This document shows, piece by piece, positions 17,648 through 26,417 of a stretch of 36,608 nucleotides of DNA. Position numbers and translations under genes: made by a program. The notes below the pieces were generated by a model that had not been told where the DNA came from, did no database searches, and saw only the letters and a list, made by a program, of their open reading frames with translations. The DNA is from Methanobacteriota archaeon (lineage in GTDB: Archaea; Thermoplasmatota; Poseidoniia; Poseidoniales; SP79): contig PAZI01000040.1 in the NCBI GenBank assembly GCA_002715545.1, positions 9,081 to 45,688 on the forward strand, given 5' to 3'. Numbering within the stretch: the stretch's first letter is position 1; every line of letters starts with the position of its first letter.

Positions 17648-18544
17648 ATGAAAATCGAATCACTGCTTGATGACGTCAACAAAGGAGCATTTCTCATCAA
17701 GGATGCTGATCGTGCTGCAGTCAACGCTCTTCGTAGGACGCTAATGGTAGATGTGCCGAAGATGGCTATCACTCGCGCAATGTTCAATCAAGGAACCACA
17801 GATGATGATTCAGGAAATGGAAAAATGGAATCCACCAATGTTCTTCCCGACGAAGTCATCGCCCACCGCCTCGCAATGATTCCAATTCCTACCAATCTGG
17901 AAGATTTCCATTTCCAAGATGAGTGCCCTGAGTGCATGAATCTTCCAGAGAAAGAGAGAGGATGTCAATCATGTCAGATTATCTATGGGGTCAAAGCTCG
18001 AGGGAATGCAGAGGGAGTTGTGGTACGTGCAGGTGATTTCGACCCCATCACTGACGACGAGTATCCAATTGCTGAGCGATTCCATTCGATTCCAATCACC
18101 AAAGTCTACGAAGGCCAGTACATCGAAGTGTACGGATATGCAGTCCTTGGACGGGGACGAGACCACATCAAGTGGTCGCCCGTGTCAGGGGTGGCATTTG
18201 AGGCAAATCGTGTCGCTTTGCTCAAGAACGCTAAGCAAGCAGAAGAAGTATTCTTTTCACTGGATATTGACTTCTCAGCAGATGAATTCACAAAAGGTAA
18301 GTTGACAGACCCATTGCGCGTCATTGAACTGGATAAGGCGATGAATCTTGTTCGGAAGGATTCGGGGCGTGAAGAGAGTTTCAATGATGCAATCGTTCTT
18401 GAGGAGATAGAGGGCGAATACATACTTCGCTTTGATAGCGATGGTTCGTATATGAGTCCTAATGCAGTCATGCGCCAGGCTTGTATAGAACTGCGCGACC
18501 GTTTTGCGCATATTCAAGAAGAGCTCAATATCTCTCTTGATTGA
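17648..18544 (+). CDS. rpoD: DNA-directed RNA polymerase subunit D (Rpo3)
   Basis: 298 residues from ATG, with a GAGG about 7 nt upstream. Subunit D, with L, is the archaeal counterpart of the bacterial alpha dimer that starts polymerase assembly. The N-terminal RAAVNALRRTLMVDVPKMAI and EVIAHRLAMIPI blocks are the dimerisation domain of the Rpb3/RpoA family. An inserted domain has C93-P-E-C96 and C106-Q-S-C109, suggesting that the metal or Fe-S site found in some archaeal D subunits is retained. Its last 20 bp overlap the 3' end of the convergent pantoate kinase gene. In many archaea L18e, L13, S9 and rpoN follow rpoD; here they do not. Confidence 0.96.
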   Translation: MKIESLLDDVNKGAFLIKDADRAAVNALRRTLMVDVPKMAITRAMFNQGTTDDDSGNGKMESTNVLPDEVIAHRLAMIPIPTNLEDFHFQDECPECMNLPEKERGCQSCQIIYGVKARGNAEGVVVRAGDFDPITDDEYPIAERFHSIPITKVYEGQYIEVYGYAVLGRGRDHIKWSPVSGVAFEANRVALLKNAKQAEEVFFSLDIDFSADEFTKGKLTDPLRVIELDKAMNLVRKDSGREESFNDAIVLEEIEGEYILRFDSDGSYMSPNAVMRQACIELRDRFAHIQEELNISLD

Positions 18545-19478
18545 TTTCACGCAGCGGCTTCTGTGAGATGCTTGTGAGAAGGCAACGTCCTGCAACATCG
18601 TCTGTGATCAGAACCCTGAGGTCGATTGAAGAGTTCAGGTCACGGGGGGCAATGAGAACTGAAGCACCGATGTAACAAGGAAGAACAACGACATGGTCAT
18701 TCATTCCACTTTGCTGGACCAATTCTCGTGCTTGGTCCAAGACATTCATCAATCCATCAAAGGCATCGAAACCACTCTGGCGAAGAAATTCTTCAGTCGC
18801 TTGAATCACACTGGGCCAGACTTTTGGCGACCAATCCATTTTTTTCAACAACTTAACCGAGTTACGACCTGCTGCACGAATTACAGATGCACGCATCTCA
18901 TCATCAATCCAAGAAGCGGTGTGCTCGTGCTCCATTCCCCATAACAAGAGAACTTGAGCCTCAGTTGGGAAACTTTGCACTACTCCATTCCCAGGAGTGC
19001 CATCAAGGCGCCAAGGCGAGCCAATGGATGACCGATATTCTATCCCCCCTGCTGCCAAGCCAGCTGCATCACCTAACCCTCCGGATAACTCTCTGTCCAC
19101 AAGATGTGAGATGGCAATCGCTGCTTCCAGATTACCGGGGTGAGCGACCAATGCGACTGCTGCTGCGACCGCTGCTGACATTCCAAAACCACGAGAAAAT
19201 GGGAGAGTAAAGCGGATGGCAAGATGCATGGGTTCTGAATCGATGTACTGCAATGCCTGCCGTGCAACTGTTTCTACAGCTTTGAACAGGCTTTCTTCAA
19301 CTCCTTCAATCATGAATACATGATCGTTCGAATCTATATCTTCAAGCACATGGACATCGACTCCCGCATCAAAGCACACACCCACTCCAATGCTGCCTTG
19401 ATTGATCCATTCAGGAGGTTGAGGTTCTACAGCGAACAGGAGCGTGGCATGACCTCCGCAACGAACGAAGGTAGTCAT
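18525..19478 (-). CDS. Pantoate kinase (GHMP superfamily)
   Basis: 317 residues from ATG. Archaeal pantoate kinase phosphorylates pantoate in coenzyme A synthesis, replacing the bacterial pantothenate route with phosphopantothenate synthetase. The GHMP ATP-binding loop is LPFSRGFGMSAAVAAA at 92-107. SGGLGDAAGLAAGGIEYR at 132-149 matches the GDVxAQxxGGxxxR region typical of pantoate kinases rather than mevalonate or homoserine kinases. The downstream W-rich PGSPW-like segment (IGSPWRLDG) also fits. Its ATG overlaps the stop of the nuclease gene by 4 bp (ATGA), so they are cotranscribed. It converges on rpoD with a 20-bp overlap. Residual uncertainty is about substrate within the GHMP family. 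Confidence 0.8.
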   Translation of the reverse strand: MTTFVRCGGHATLLFAVEPQPPEWINQGSIGVGVCFDAGVDVHVLEDIDSNDHVFMIEGVEESLFKAVETVARQALQYIDSEPMHLAIRFTLPFSRGFGMSAAVAAAVALVAHPGNLEAAIAISHLVDRELSGGLGDAAGLAAGGIEYRSSIGSPWRLDGTPGNGVVQSFPTEAQVLLLWGMEHEHTASWIDDEMRASVIRAAGRNSVKLLKKMDWSPKVWPSVIQATEEFLRQSGFDAFDGLMNVLDQARELVQQSGMNDHVVVLPCYIGASVLIAPRDLNSSIDLRVLITDDVAGRCLLTSISQKPLREINQERY

Positions 19479-20449
19479 GGCTCCTCATCCGCATGCATGG
19501 CAGAAATATCGAGAGGGGTGGCATCGAGGAGAACGACGCCCGGTATCGATATCTCCTTGTTGAAGCCATGCCGGTAGACAATCGCACCTTGACCCCACAT
19601 CTCGACATATCTGCGCATCTGTTTTCGAGTCTTGCGAATCGGAAAATCTAGGTTTGCACCATAGTAGTGCTTCGCATCAATCCAGGCTACTAAATCACCA
19701 TTGATGTATAATTGATCGAGTAGAAGGATATCAGGCGTATTCATCGCACGACCATGCTCTGATGTCTGCTCCTGGACGAGTTCCTCTTGAGTTCGAAAAC
19801 GAATGTCATTGGAAGCAAGATGATCTGCAAGAACTGTCTCGAAGCGAGCTGAACGATCATGCGTTTCTGATTGATCGGCGCTGCTGATTCTATCTTCTTC
19901 CGCTGCTTCCCTATATTCCTTCAAATCACGACCCTTCAATTTGCGTTCGGGATCTTTCATCGCTTCTTTGATTCGATTTTTCGACCAGCGGCGAGCTGAA
20001 AAAATTGCTCTCATCACATTGAGTGGAGGATAATCCCTCTTCCGAGCTATGCTAATGATTCCTTGGCCCTTGTCATAATCCCGCAATAGTCGGCCTGCTT
20101 CTCTCATCATTCGTCCATGACGGTATACGGATTTCTGTTGTAGGATTGCTTTGCGAAGTGAAAGTGCCTGATCAACTGTCATCTCCAACTCGCGGTCTTC
20201 GAGATTTTTTGCCAATGCATCGACCTGATGGTCATCCATCCACCCATAATCACCTCGCTGAGCAACAAATTTCGCGACTTCATTCTCAACAGATGAGGCG
20301 ATAGCGTGAATCATCCAATCAAGATCGATTCGTTTTGGGGGAGGGTCAAGCATTTTGGGAAGACCTTCAACTCCATCTCTGTCAAATCGTGTAAGTGCAA
20401 GTTCTACAGCTGTCTCACGCAATTCTGCAGCGCTCGGTCGGTCACTCAC
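19475..20449 (-). CDS. CDIN1/C15orf41-like PD-(D/E)XK nuclease
   Basis: 324 residues from GTG at 20449, 1 bp after the upstream gene's stop and 9 nt after GAGG. A GTG at 20479 would add 10 residues. The N-terminal 190 residues are helical and include an HTH-like stretch (DKGQGIISIARKRDYPPLNV) and basic segments. The C-terminus holds a restriction-endonuclease fold: a candidate acidic residue in RFETVLADHL, then MNTPDILLLDQ (TPD at 238-240), and VAWIDAKHYYG (D-x-K at 258-260). The TPD motif followed by WI(E/D)xK is the signature of human CDIN1 (C15orf41), a Codanin-1 partner with predicted nuclease activity, and of its archaeal relatives. A DNA or RNA processing role is inferred. It is translationally coupled to pantoate kinase downstream. 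Confidence 0.75.
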   Translation of the reverse strand: MSDRPSAAELRETAVELALTRFDRDGVEGLPKMLDPPPKRIDLDWMIHAIASSVENEVAKFVAQRGDYGWMDDHQVDALAKNLEDRELEMTVDQALSLRKAILQQKSVYRHGRMMREAGRLLRDYDKGQGIISIARKRDYPPLNVMRAIFSARRWSKNRIKEAMKDPERKLKGRDLKEYREAAEEDRISSADQSETHDRSARFETVLADHLASNDIRFRTQEELVQEQTSEHGRAMNTPDILLLDQLYINGDLVAWIDAKHYYGANLDFPIRKTRKQMRRYVEMWGQGAIVYRHGFNKEISIPGVVLLDATPLDISAMHADEEP

Positions 20450-20450
20450 G

Positions 20451-20960
20451 TCATTCTTCCTCAGGTTGTTGTAGGCCACGTTCCTGCATCAAGTGCACGA
20501 CCGCATTCACGAGGTTCTCGATCGTGCGCTGAGCTGTTGCAGTGAATGTGCTGCGGGCGATGCGGTTCAAAAACAAACGGCCGATGAATCCTGTGAACTC
20601 CCATTCGATGGTGAATGTGAATAATTCACCATCCTCATCTCTACTGCGAGACCAACGATGAACAAGATGGTCTATCGCCTGCAAACTCAACCGATCAAGG
20701 CGCATCTCCTGCTCCATTCGCAGAGTCAGATGGTCAATAGAAGATGATTCGTTTATCCAGTGATGTTCTGAAGGGCGGGAACGAATGGCGGCGTAAGTGA
20801 TGATTCGTTCGTCGGGTTGAAGTTCACCTTCTTCCATCCTGAGAACCATCTTTAGATCGGGCATCCAAGCAGTCCATTCAGAAGGTGTAGTAATCATAGA
20901 CCAGGCGATGGCAGCAGCACCATCCGCAAAGTGAGCCTCACGGGTCACAGAACGCGGCAT
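20451..20960 (-). CDS. SRPBCC (START/polyketide-cyclase fold) protein
   Basis: 169 residues from ATG. The pattern REAHFADGAAAIAWSMITTP near the N-terminus, followed by WTAWMPDLKMVLRM and alternating strands, resembles the SRPBCC fold with its hydrophobic ligand cavity (compare coenzyme-Q-binding and cyclase-like proteins). A long C-terminal helix, FTATAQRTIENLVNAVVHLMQER, closes the domain, as usual. No catalytic residues are recognisable and the ligand is unknown. It is the first gene of a tight group with the CDIN1-like nuclease and pantoate kinase (1 bp and 4 bp junctions), and lies 36 bp downstream of leuS. Confidence 0.65.
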   Translation of the reverse strand: MPRSVTREAHFADGAAAIAWSMITTPSEWTAWMPDLKMVLRMEEGELQPDERIITYAAIRSRPSEHHWINESSSIDHLTLRMEQEMRLDRLSLQAIDHLVHRWSRSRDEDGELFTFTIEWEFTGFIGRLFLNRIARSTFTATAQRTIENLVNAVVHLMQERGLQQPEEE

Positions 20961-20985
20961 GTACTTCCGAGATGATACAACAGCA

Positions 20986-20999
20986 TGACACTTCTGTCA
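20986..20999. other. 14-bp inverted repeat TGACA-cttc-TGTCA at leuS stop
   Basis: A perfect 5-bp palindromic arm pair with a 4-nt loop overlaps the leuS stop codon (20997-20999) and lies 25 bp before the SRPBCC gene start. It could be an operator for the downstream group or a weak hairpin. It is short enough to be chance. Confidence 0.25.
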
Positions 21000-23843
21000 C
21001 GATGTCGCTAGAAATGCAAGTGCAGGTTGCAAAGGTGCTGCAACCGCTGCCTTGCCACCAACATCTTCGCCATCTCCCGCCTTCCAGCAACTCACTTCAA
21101 CAAGATCCAGTTCTTGAGCGATGAACTCAGCATTCTGTGAGAGAACTGTTTGTTCATCAAGGTCAATGACAATCATTCTCCTTTCCTCAGGAGTGCGCTT
21201 GTAATGACGATCGACGATTCTTTTCCATATTTGAGGGACCTGTTTACGAACCGCATCATCCTGAGTCTCAGGTAAGCGCATGACATCACCCATCGCACCC
21301 CGTAGATCACCACCCTTGGATTCATATTCGATAGCAAAACGAGTCAACTGTTTGGGCAGGTCACTGCTCGTCTGAAATACGAGTGATGTCATAGGTGTGG
21401 AGTCCTTGCGCTCAGCTAACCGCTTTACATGGCGTGCTTGATCGAGCACGAGTTGAAGATAGACTTCCGTGAGAAGATACCGTTCATCTTCATCTTCAGG
21501 ATCTGCAATCGTCGTTGTTGTCATAGCGAGAAGGTTGTCATTGCCAAGCCACGACCATATCTCCTCAGCCAAATGTGGTGTGGCTGGAGCTAGCATCGGT
21601 GTCCATTGTTCAAGGAATAGACGGCCTACTGAACGATTATTGCCGCCACGGCGCAGATACCACATGAGATCCTTGATTACGTCGTAGTGGCTAATCTCGA
21701 CTGCTCGGCGAAGGTCACATTTCTCCATCGCCTCAGACCAAGCTGAACGACGATGTCGAATCACTGAATCAAGCCAAGCATCGATTGAATTCTCGTTATC
21801 TTCCCACGACTCAAGACGGCCTGGAATAGAATGGATGTGCTGAATCTGACGCCAAGCTGCCTCGACACCTGATTGAGACCAATCCATTTCGGCTTCAGGC
21901 TGCGCGGCGAATAACATGAACAGCCTGAGTGTATCTGCTCCGAAGGTATCGAGAATTGATTCGGGGTCTACTACATTTTTCTTCGATTTGCTCATTTTTT
22001 CAACACGGCCTAGAGTGACCGATTCATCTGACACTACATGTTTAGGGTTGTCAGAGTCACTGAGGTCAACCTCCTCTGGGAACAACCAACGCCCATCTTC
22101 ACCCTGATAGGTCTGATGCGTGACCATGCCTTGACAAAGAAGATTCTGAAACGGTTCATCCACAGCATGCAAGCCAATATCACGCAATGCCTTGGTGATG
22201 AAACGTGCATAGAGAAGATGTAGGATTGCATGCTCAATGCCCCCAATATAGAGGTCGACTGGAAGCCATCGGTCTGCAGATTCCTTACCATAAGGCATGT
22301 TTGTGTTCACAGGGTCTGTGAAACGAAGAAAGTACCATGATGAGCAGAAAAATGTATCCATAGTGTCCGTCTCGCGGCGCCACACACTTCCATCTGACTG
22401 AGATACTTCAGCAAACGTAGGTGAACGATTGATTGGATTGCCGCCTCCTTCATGATCAAAGGTGACATCATCTGGAAGTTGGACAGGTAATTCATTCTCA
22501 GGAACATGATGAGGTTCACCATCTTCATCATAGAGGATAGGGATTGGAGTGCCCCAGTAGCGTTGTCGGCTGATCAACCAATCACGAAGCCGCCATTGTA
22601 TCTGCCGAGCACCTTTCTTTCTCATTTCAAGACATTCAATCACAGTACTTCTAGCGTCAGCACCATACAAGCCATCAAATCCATCCAGCCCACTGTTGAC
22701 CATCCAACCCTCGCCGGTGTACGCTTCTTCCAACGTGGTCGACTGATGGTCTTTGGATGGGAGAAGTACCTCCTTGATCTCGATATGATGGGCCTTGGCA
22801 AAAGCGAAATCGCGAACATCGTGTGCAGGCACCCCCATGACCGCTCCAGTACCATATGAAGCAAGAACGAAGTCACCTGCCCAGATTGGAATCTTCTCAT
22901 TCGTGAATGGATGAATGGCGTAACAACCAAGAAAAACACCATTCTTGTCCTTGGAAGCACCTATTTCATGCTCAGTCATGTTGTTGACTCTAGTGACAAG
23001 TTCCCTCCATTCTGGCTCATATTCGGTCTTTTTCACAAGCTCTTCAGCGAGCGGATGTGTCGGGGCCAGCGTCAGGAATGTGACACCAAAAATCGTATCA
23101 GGGCGTGTGGTGAACACCTCGATAGTGTGCTCGGTTCCTGAAACTTCGAAATGAATGTCTGCACCTTCTGAGCGCCCGATCCAATTCTCCTGCATGGTCG
23201 CTACATTCTCAGGAAAGTCAATCGATTCAAGATCTGAAAGAAGCTCATCTGCATAGGCAGTGATGCGTAAGAACCACTGTGGAATCTCCCGCTGCTCAAC
23301 CAAAGCTCCAGAACGCCATCCCCGTCCATTGATAACCTGTTCATTAGCGAGGACTGATTGCTCAACAGGATCCCAATTCACAGTGGCCATCCTGCGTTCA
23401 ACTAGGCCTGCTTTGTAGAGTTCTAGGAACAGCCATTGATTCCATCGATAGTACTCAGGAGTATGTGTACGGACCTCGCGGTCCCAATCATATGAGAAGC
23501 CCATTCGTTGCAACTGTTCTGTGATAGTACCAATGTTCTGTTCAGTGATCTCTCTTGGATGACCTCCAACCTCCTTAGCAGCATTCTCAGCTGGCATACC
23601 GAAGGAGTCGAACCCCATTGGGTACAGGACACGGTATCCCATCAAACGCTTGAATCGAGCAACTGCATCTCCTATCGAGTAATTCCGCACATGACCCATA
23701 TGCATCTTCCCAGACGGATATGGAAACATCTCGAGGCAGTAGAATTTGGGTTGATTCTCTTCGGAGGAAATGATGTGTGCACCAGCAGCCTCCCAACGTT
23801 CCTGCCAGAACCGTTCTTTGGGGGTTGGATCCCAAGACATCAT
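20997..23843 (-). CDS. leuS: Leucyl-tRNA synthetase, bacterial type
   Basis: 948 residues from the first of two ATGs (23843). A longer frame from TTG at 23897 would overlap the preceding stop. The enzyme charges tRNA-Leu. Class I signatures are HMGH at 48-51 and KMSKS at 616-620. The CP1 editing domain contains TTRPDTIFGVTFLTLAPTHP and GTGAVMGVPAHDVRDF with the conserved editing Asp. RVLYPMGFDSFGMPAENAA and the position of CP1 are of the bacterial LeuRS form (LxPMGWDAFGLPAENAA). This differs from the archaeal/eukaryotic LeuRS normally found in archaea, and points to ancient lateral acquisition. The C-terminal anticodon-binding helices and a final Leu-specific domain are present. It is preceded after 50 bp by the regulator gene, with an oligo-T tract between. 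Confidence 0.95.
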   Translation of the reverse strand: MMSWDPTPKERFWQERWEAAGAHIISSEENQPKFYCLEMFPYPSGKMHMGHVRNYSIGDAVARFKRLMGYRVLYPMGFDSFGMPAENAAKEVGGHPREITEQNIGTITEQLQRMGFSYDWDREVRTHTPEYYRWNQWLFLELYKAGLVERRMATVNWDPVEQSVLANEQVINGRGWRSGALVEQREIPQWFLRITAYADELLSDLESIDFPENVATMQENWIGRSEGADIHFEVSGTEHTIEVFTTRPDTIFGVTFLTLAPTHPLAEELVKKTEYEPEWRELVTRVNNMTEHEIGASKDKNGVFLGCYAIHPFTNEKIPIWAGDFVLASYGTGAVMGVPAHDVRDFAFAKAHHIEIKEVLLPSKDHQSTTLEEAYTGEGWMVNSGLDGFDGLYGADARSTVIECLEMRKKGARQIQWRLRDWLISRQRYWGTPIPILYDEDGEPHHVPENELPVQLPDDVTFDHEGGGNPINRSPTFAEVSQSDGSVWRRETDTMDTFFCSSWYFLRFTDPVNTNMPYGKESADRWLPVDLYIGGIEHAILHLLYARFITKALRDIGLHAVDEPFQNLLCQGMVTHQTYQGEDGRWLFPEEVDLSDSDNPKHVVSDESVTLGRVEKMSKSKKNVVDPESILDTFGADTLRLFMLFAAQPEAEMDWSQSGVEAAWRQIQHIHSIPGRLESWEDNENSIDAWLDSVIRHRRSAWSEAMEKCDLRRAVEISHYDVIKDLMWYLRRGGNNRSVGRLFLEQWTPMLAPATPHLAEEIWSWLGNDNLLAMTTTTIADPEDEDERYLLTEVYLQLVLDQARHVKRLAERKDSTPMTSLVFQTSSDLPKQLTRFAIEYESKGGDLRGAMGDVMRLPETQDDAVRKQVPQIWKRIVDRHYKRTPEERRMIVIDLDEQTVLSQNAEFIAQELDLVEVSCWKAGDGEDVGGKAAVAAPLQPALAFLATS

Positions 23844-23880
23844 TGGCTCGACCGAGCACGTTGATTTGAAGCATCTCCTC

Positions 23881-23889
23881 AAAAAAGAA
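23881..23889 (-). terminator. Oligo-T tract after the regulator gene
   Basis: TTCTTTTTT on the minus strand starts 5 nt after the stop of the 23894-26368 gene and ends about 38 nt before the leuS ATG. T-rich tracts without a hairpin terminate archaeal transcription, so the regulator and leuS may be separate transcripts. Confidence 0.35.
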
Positions 23890-23893
23890 GCAC

Positions 23894-26368
23894 TCAATTG
23901 GAAGCGCGCTGGCGTTCAGAGTAAAGCATTCGGGCCTGTGCTGTTGGGAAATACACATTTCTGACGCCTCGCCGATCATGGTCGATGAGACCGTAACGCT
24001 GCAACGTTCTCAGATGATGGCTGACAAGCTGTTGGCTAGCATCAAGCCGAATACTCAACTCGCGCTGAGTCATGGAACGCCCGATACTATACTCATCCCC
24101 AATCAAAAGAGAGAGAATCTTGCCCTGCGTTGACGACGGATCTGGGCAGAAGACAGGAACAGGTAATTCCTCTTCTGTCAGATTTTGGGGGATAGTTGAT
24201 GGATACATCAAGACCCGGCGACCGGCTCTTCGCTTCCAGATCAATTCTCTTTCCTCAAGAACTCTGAGATGATGGGCGAGATGTCCGTTTGACATCTCAA
24301 GAGCATTGAGCAAGGCGCGGAAATGTACGCCAGGATTTGCCTGGAGATAACCCATGATGCGTCCGCGCTGATAGGCTCCATCTCGGGGCTTTCTGCGTAC
24401 TGCGCCCACTGCAAAAATCCAACCCCAGCGCGATAGAGGCATGCGAACCGATTCAACATTGATGTAGCCAAGAAGAATTGCTATGACACTGAAACTAGTC
24501 GTGAGTGCAACTGTTTCAGTGGTGATTGGGATGGGAAGTCCACCCCCTTCATCCATGTTCTCTGAACTGGCAAAGGTAGATTGTACAATGGGGGCCTCAT
24601 CCCTGACATCAATAACAGTGACACCCATGCCTGAGCAATGGTCATGAAGATCATTCGTGACCACGAAGGTGTAGGTTCCAATCTGATCTGGTTTTGGTTC
24701 CCAATCCTCAAAAGTCGTACCAATGAAAACCCAAGACGGATGCTCTTCGAAGAACCAACACCCTTCATCAGTAGTTGTTCTCCACTGCCACGAACCTGTC
24801 GTTGTCATTTCAGCAGCGTGATCCGAATCATCCGCGGTCGAATCGAGAGACACCTCGGCAATAACAGGGGGGGTATGTTTCAGATATGTTTGATGAAGGG
24901 TCCCCTCGCCGATCTCAGTAAGGGTGAAATGTATCTTTGCAGAAGCCAATGAGTTCACTATCCGCGTTGGGTGCTCTCCAGAAAGTTGCCAGACGCCATC
25001 TGAGTGAACCGCATCATCACACGAAGCCATCGATGTTGATCCGAATGCACTTGCATGAGCGCCATAGGTACGGATACGAATATCACACTGACCGCGAACA
25101 CCGGACCACTGTAGAACCCATTGTATCGAGGTCCCATCAGCATTGATGGTACTGTCCACTAATCGCTCGATTGACAGCACAGATTCGCCGACTTCCTCAT
25201 CATTCATCTGAGATGTCACGCATCGTGATTCATCCGGGATTTTAAGCATCACATCAAGGGTGGTGCCAAAGAGAGTCAAGCGCAAGGCATCTGCATGATC
25301 AAGGCACGTGTCACCAATCATTGGAATTGGACCAAGATCGATTGTCGACGAACGATTGATGTGAATGGTCTCTGAGATACAGGAAGTGGTTGAAAGAATG
25401 GTCGTTCCAGTTCTATCAATTCGATCTAGCATAAGGGCACAAGGAGTCACATCATCACCAATAGATTGACCGAACGGAGCATTGTTGGTGAGGAGGACTT
25501 TTTCATCTTCAATTGAGATTTCAAGATACTCAGCTCCTGTGTTCAAAGACGGCGTAATCTCATAACGGAATTCTTCTCTCAAAGTCCCTGCTTCTATGAG
25601 CACACGCAGATTTCCTTCAGCAAGAAGGTCGCCATTGGGTAGGGTGGTGCTTACAGACAACCATCCCACATGCCGGAGTAGGTCATGCATGGCCGCATCC
25701 TCTCCAGGAACACAATCAATATCCGTTAGTTCAGTCATAGGGAGTCCTCGGTCAGGAATTACCGTCGTGAGGACATGGCAATCGCCTTGATATTGGTCCC
25801 AGATGTAAACATCGTCAGCTTGCATCATGAGGTTGAATTCAATCGATGAACCCGCAACAATTTCGTCCTCTGCAAAAGATTCAACCATCAGGCCTAGTCC
25901 ATCCAACCTCACTTCGGGAGCGTACTTCATCACCACATGATCGGAAAGTTCACTGCGGCTGAGTGTCAAGAGGATGTGGATATCACCCATAGGGATGATA
26001 TCCAGTTCGTCAAGTGAGATGATTGCGCTATGCAATGTAATTGATTCACCTGGATTAAGGATGAGGTCGCGGGTGCCATCTCCACATAGATGGCGTTGGT
26101 CGGAGGACCAAAGAATCTGACCACTTGGAAGAGCAATTGAGGCAGAGACTGGACATGTGTCAGAGATAGCATGCGTGACTGTCGAGGAACCTGTGTTCAT
26201 GATCGTCAGGATACCCTGCATGGCTGCATCATGTGGCAGGACGGCTCCGTCATGGTATTCTTCAATGTGAGCTTCGACTACAATTTCTGACCCTGCATCT
26301 GCCGCCGCGCCGAACGTGGCTAGCGCTGAGAGGAGAAAGAAGCTGGCGAGCGCTATGGGACCCCTCAC
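23894..26368 (-). CDS. Membrane-tethered transcriptional regulator with extracellular sensor and two winged-helix domains
   Basis: 824 residues from a GTG at 26368; an in-frame stop lies just upstream. A signal peptide or N-terminal helix (about 1-23) precedes about 590 extracytoplasmic residues with several Ig/BsuPI-like beta domains. The first has MQGILTIMNTGSSTVTHAIS and, later, GQILWSS and LNPGESITLHSAI, the layout of BsuPI inhibitor-like domains. Paired cysteines recur. One transmembrane helix lies at about 619-640 (TSFSVIAILLGYINV). The C-terminus has two winged-helix DNA-binding domains, at about 665-725 (NPGVHFRALLNALEMSNGHL) and about 745-810 (TQRELSIRLDASQQLVSHHL). The protein could therefore signal directly from outside the membrane to DNA. 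It is divergent from the metallo-hydrolase gene, 49 bp away. Confidence 0.8.
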   Translation of the reverse strand: MRGPIALASFFLLSALATFGAAADAGSEIVVEAHIEEYHDGAVLPHDAAMQGILTIMNTGSSTVTHAISDTCPVSASIALPSGQILWSSDQRHLCGDGTRDLILNPGESITLHSAIISLDELDIIPMGDIHILLTLSRSELSDHVVMKYAPEVRLDGLGLMVESFAEDEIVAGSSIEFNLMMQADDVYIWDQYQGDCHVLTTVIPDRGLPMTELTDIDCVPGEDAAMHDLLRHVGWLSVSTTLPNGDLLAEGNLRVLIEAGTLREEFRYEITPSLNTGAEYLEISIEDEKVLLTNNAPFGQSIGDDVTPCALMLDRIDRTGTTILSTTSCISETIHINRSSTIDLGPIPMIGDTCLDHADALRLTLFGTTLDVMLKIPDESRCVTSQMNDEEVGESVLSIERLVDSTINADGTSIQWVLQWSGVRGQCDIRIRTYGAHASAFGSTSMASCDDAVHSDGVWQLSGEHPTRIVNSLASAKIHFTLTEIGEGTLHQTYLKHTPPVIAEVSLDSTADDSDHAAEMTTTGSWQWRTTTDEGCWFFEEHPSWVFIGTTFEDWEPKPDQIGTYTFVVTNDLHDHCSGMGVTVIDVRDEAPIVQSTFASSENMDEGGGLPIPITTETVALTTSFSVIAILLGYINVESVRMPLSRWGWIFAVGAVRRKPRDGAYQRGRIMGYLQANPGVHFRALLNALEMSNGHLAHHLRVLEERELIWKRRAGRRVLMYPSTIPQNLTEEELPVPVFCPDPSSTQGKILSLLIGDEYSIGRSMTQRELSIRLDASQQLVSHHLRTLQRYGLIDHDRRGVRNVYFPTAQARMLYSERQRASN

Positions 26369-26417
26369 GTAGTGTCATCATCCTCATCCTTTAGAAGACT
26401 CCCGGTCTGCAAGAGGT
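26369..26417. promoter_or_regulatory. Divergent spacer between regulator and MBL hydrolase
   Basis: 49 bp separate the two divergent starts. AGAGGT abuts the plus-strand ATG at 26418 and GAGGATGA-type sequence precedes the minus-strand GTG at 26368. No TATA box was identified. Autoregulation by the winged-helix protein from this spacer is possible. Confidence 0.35.
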
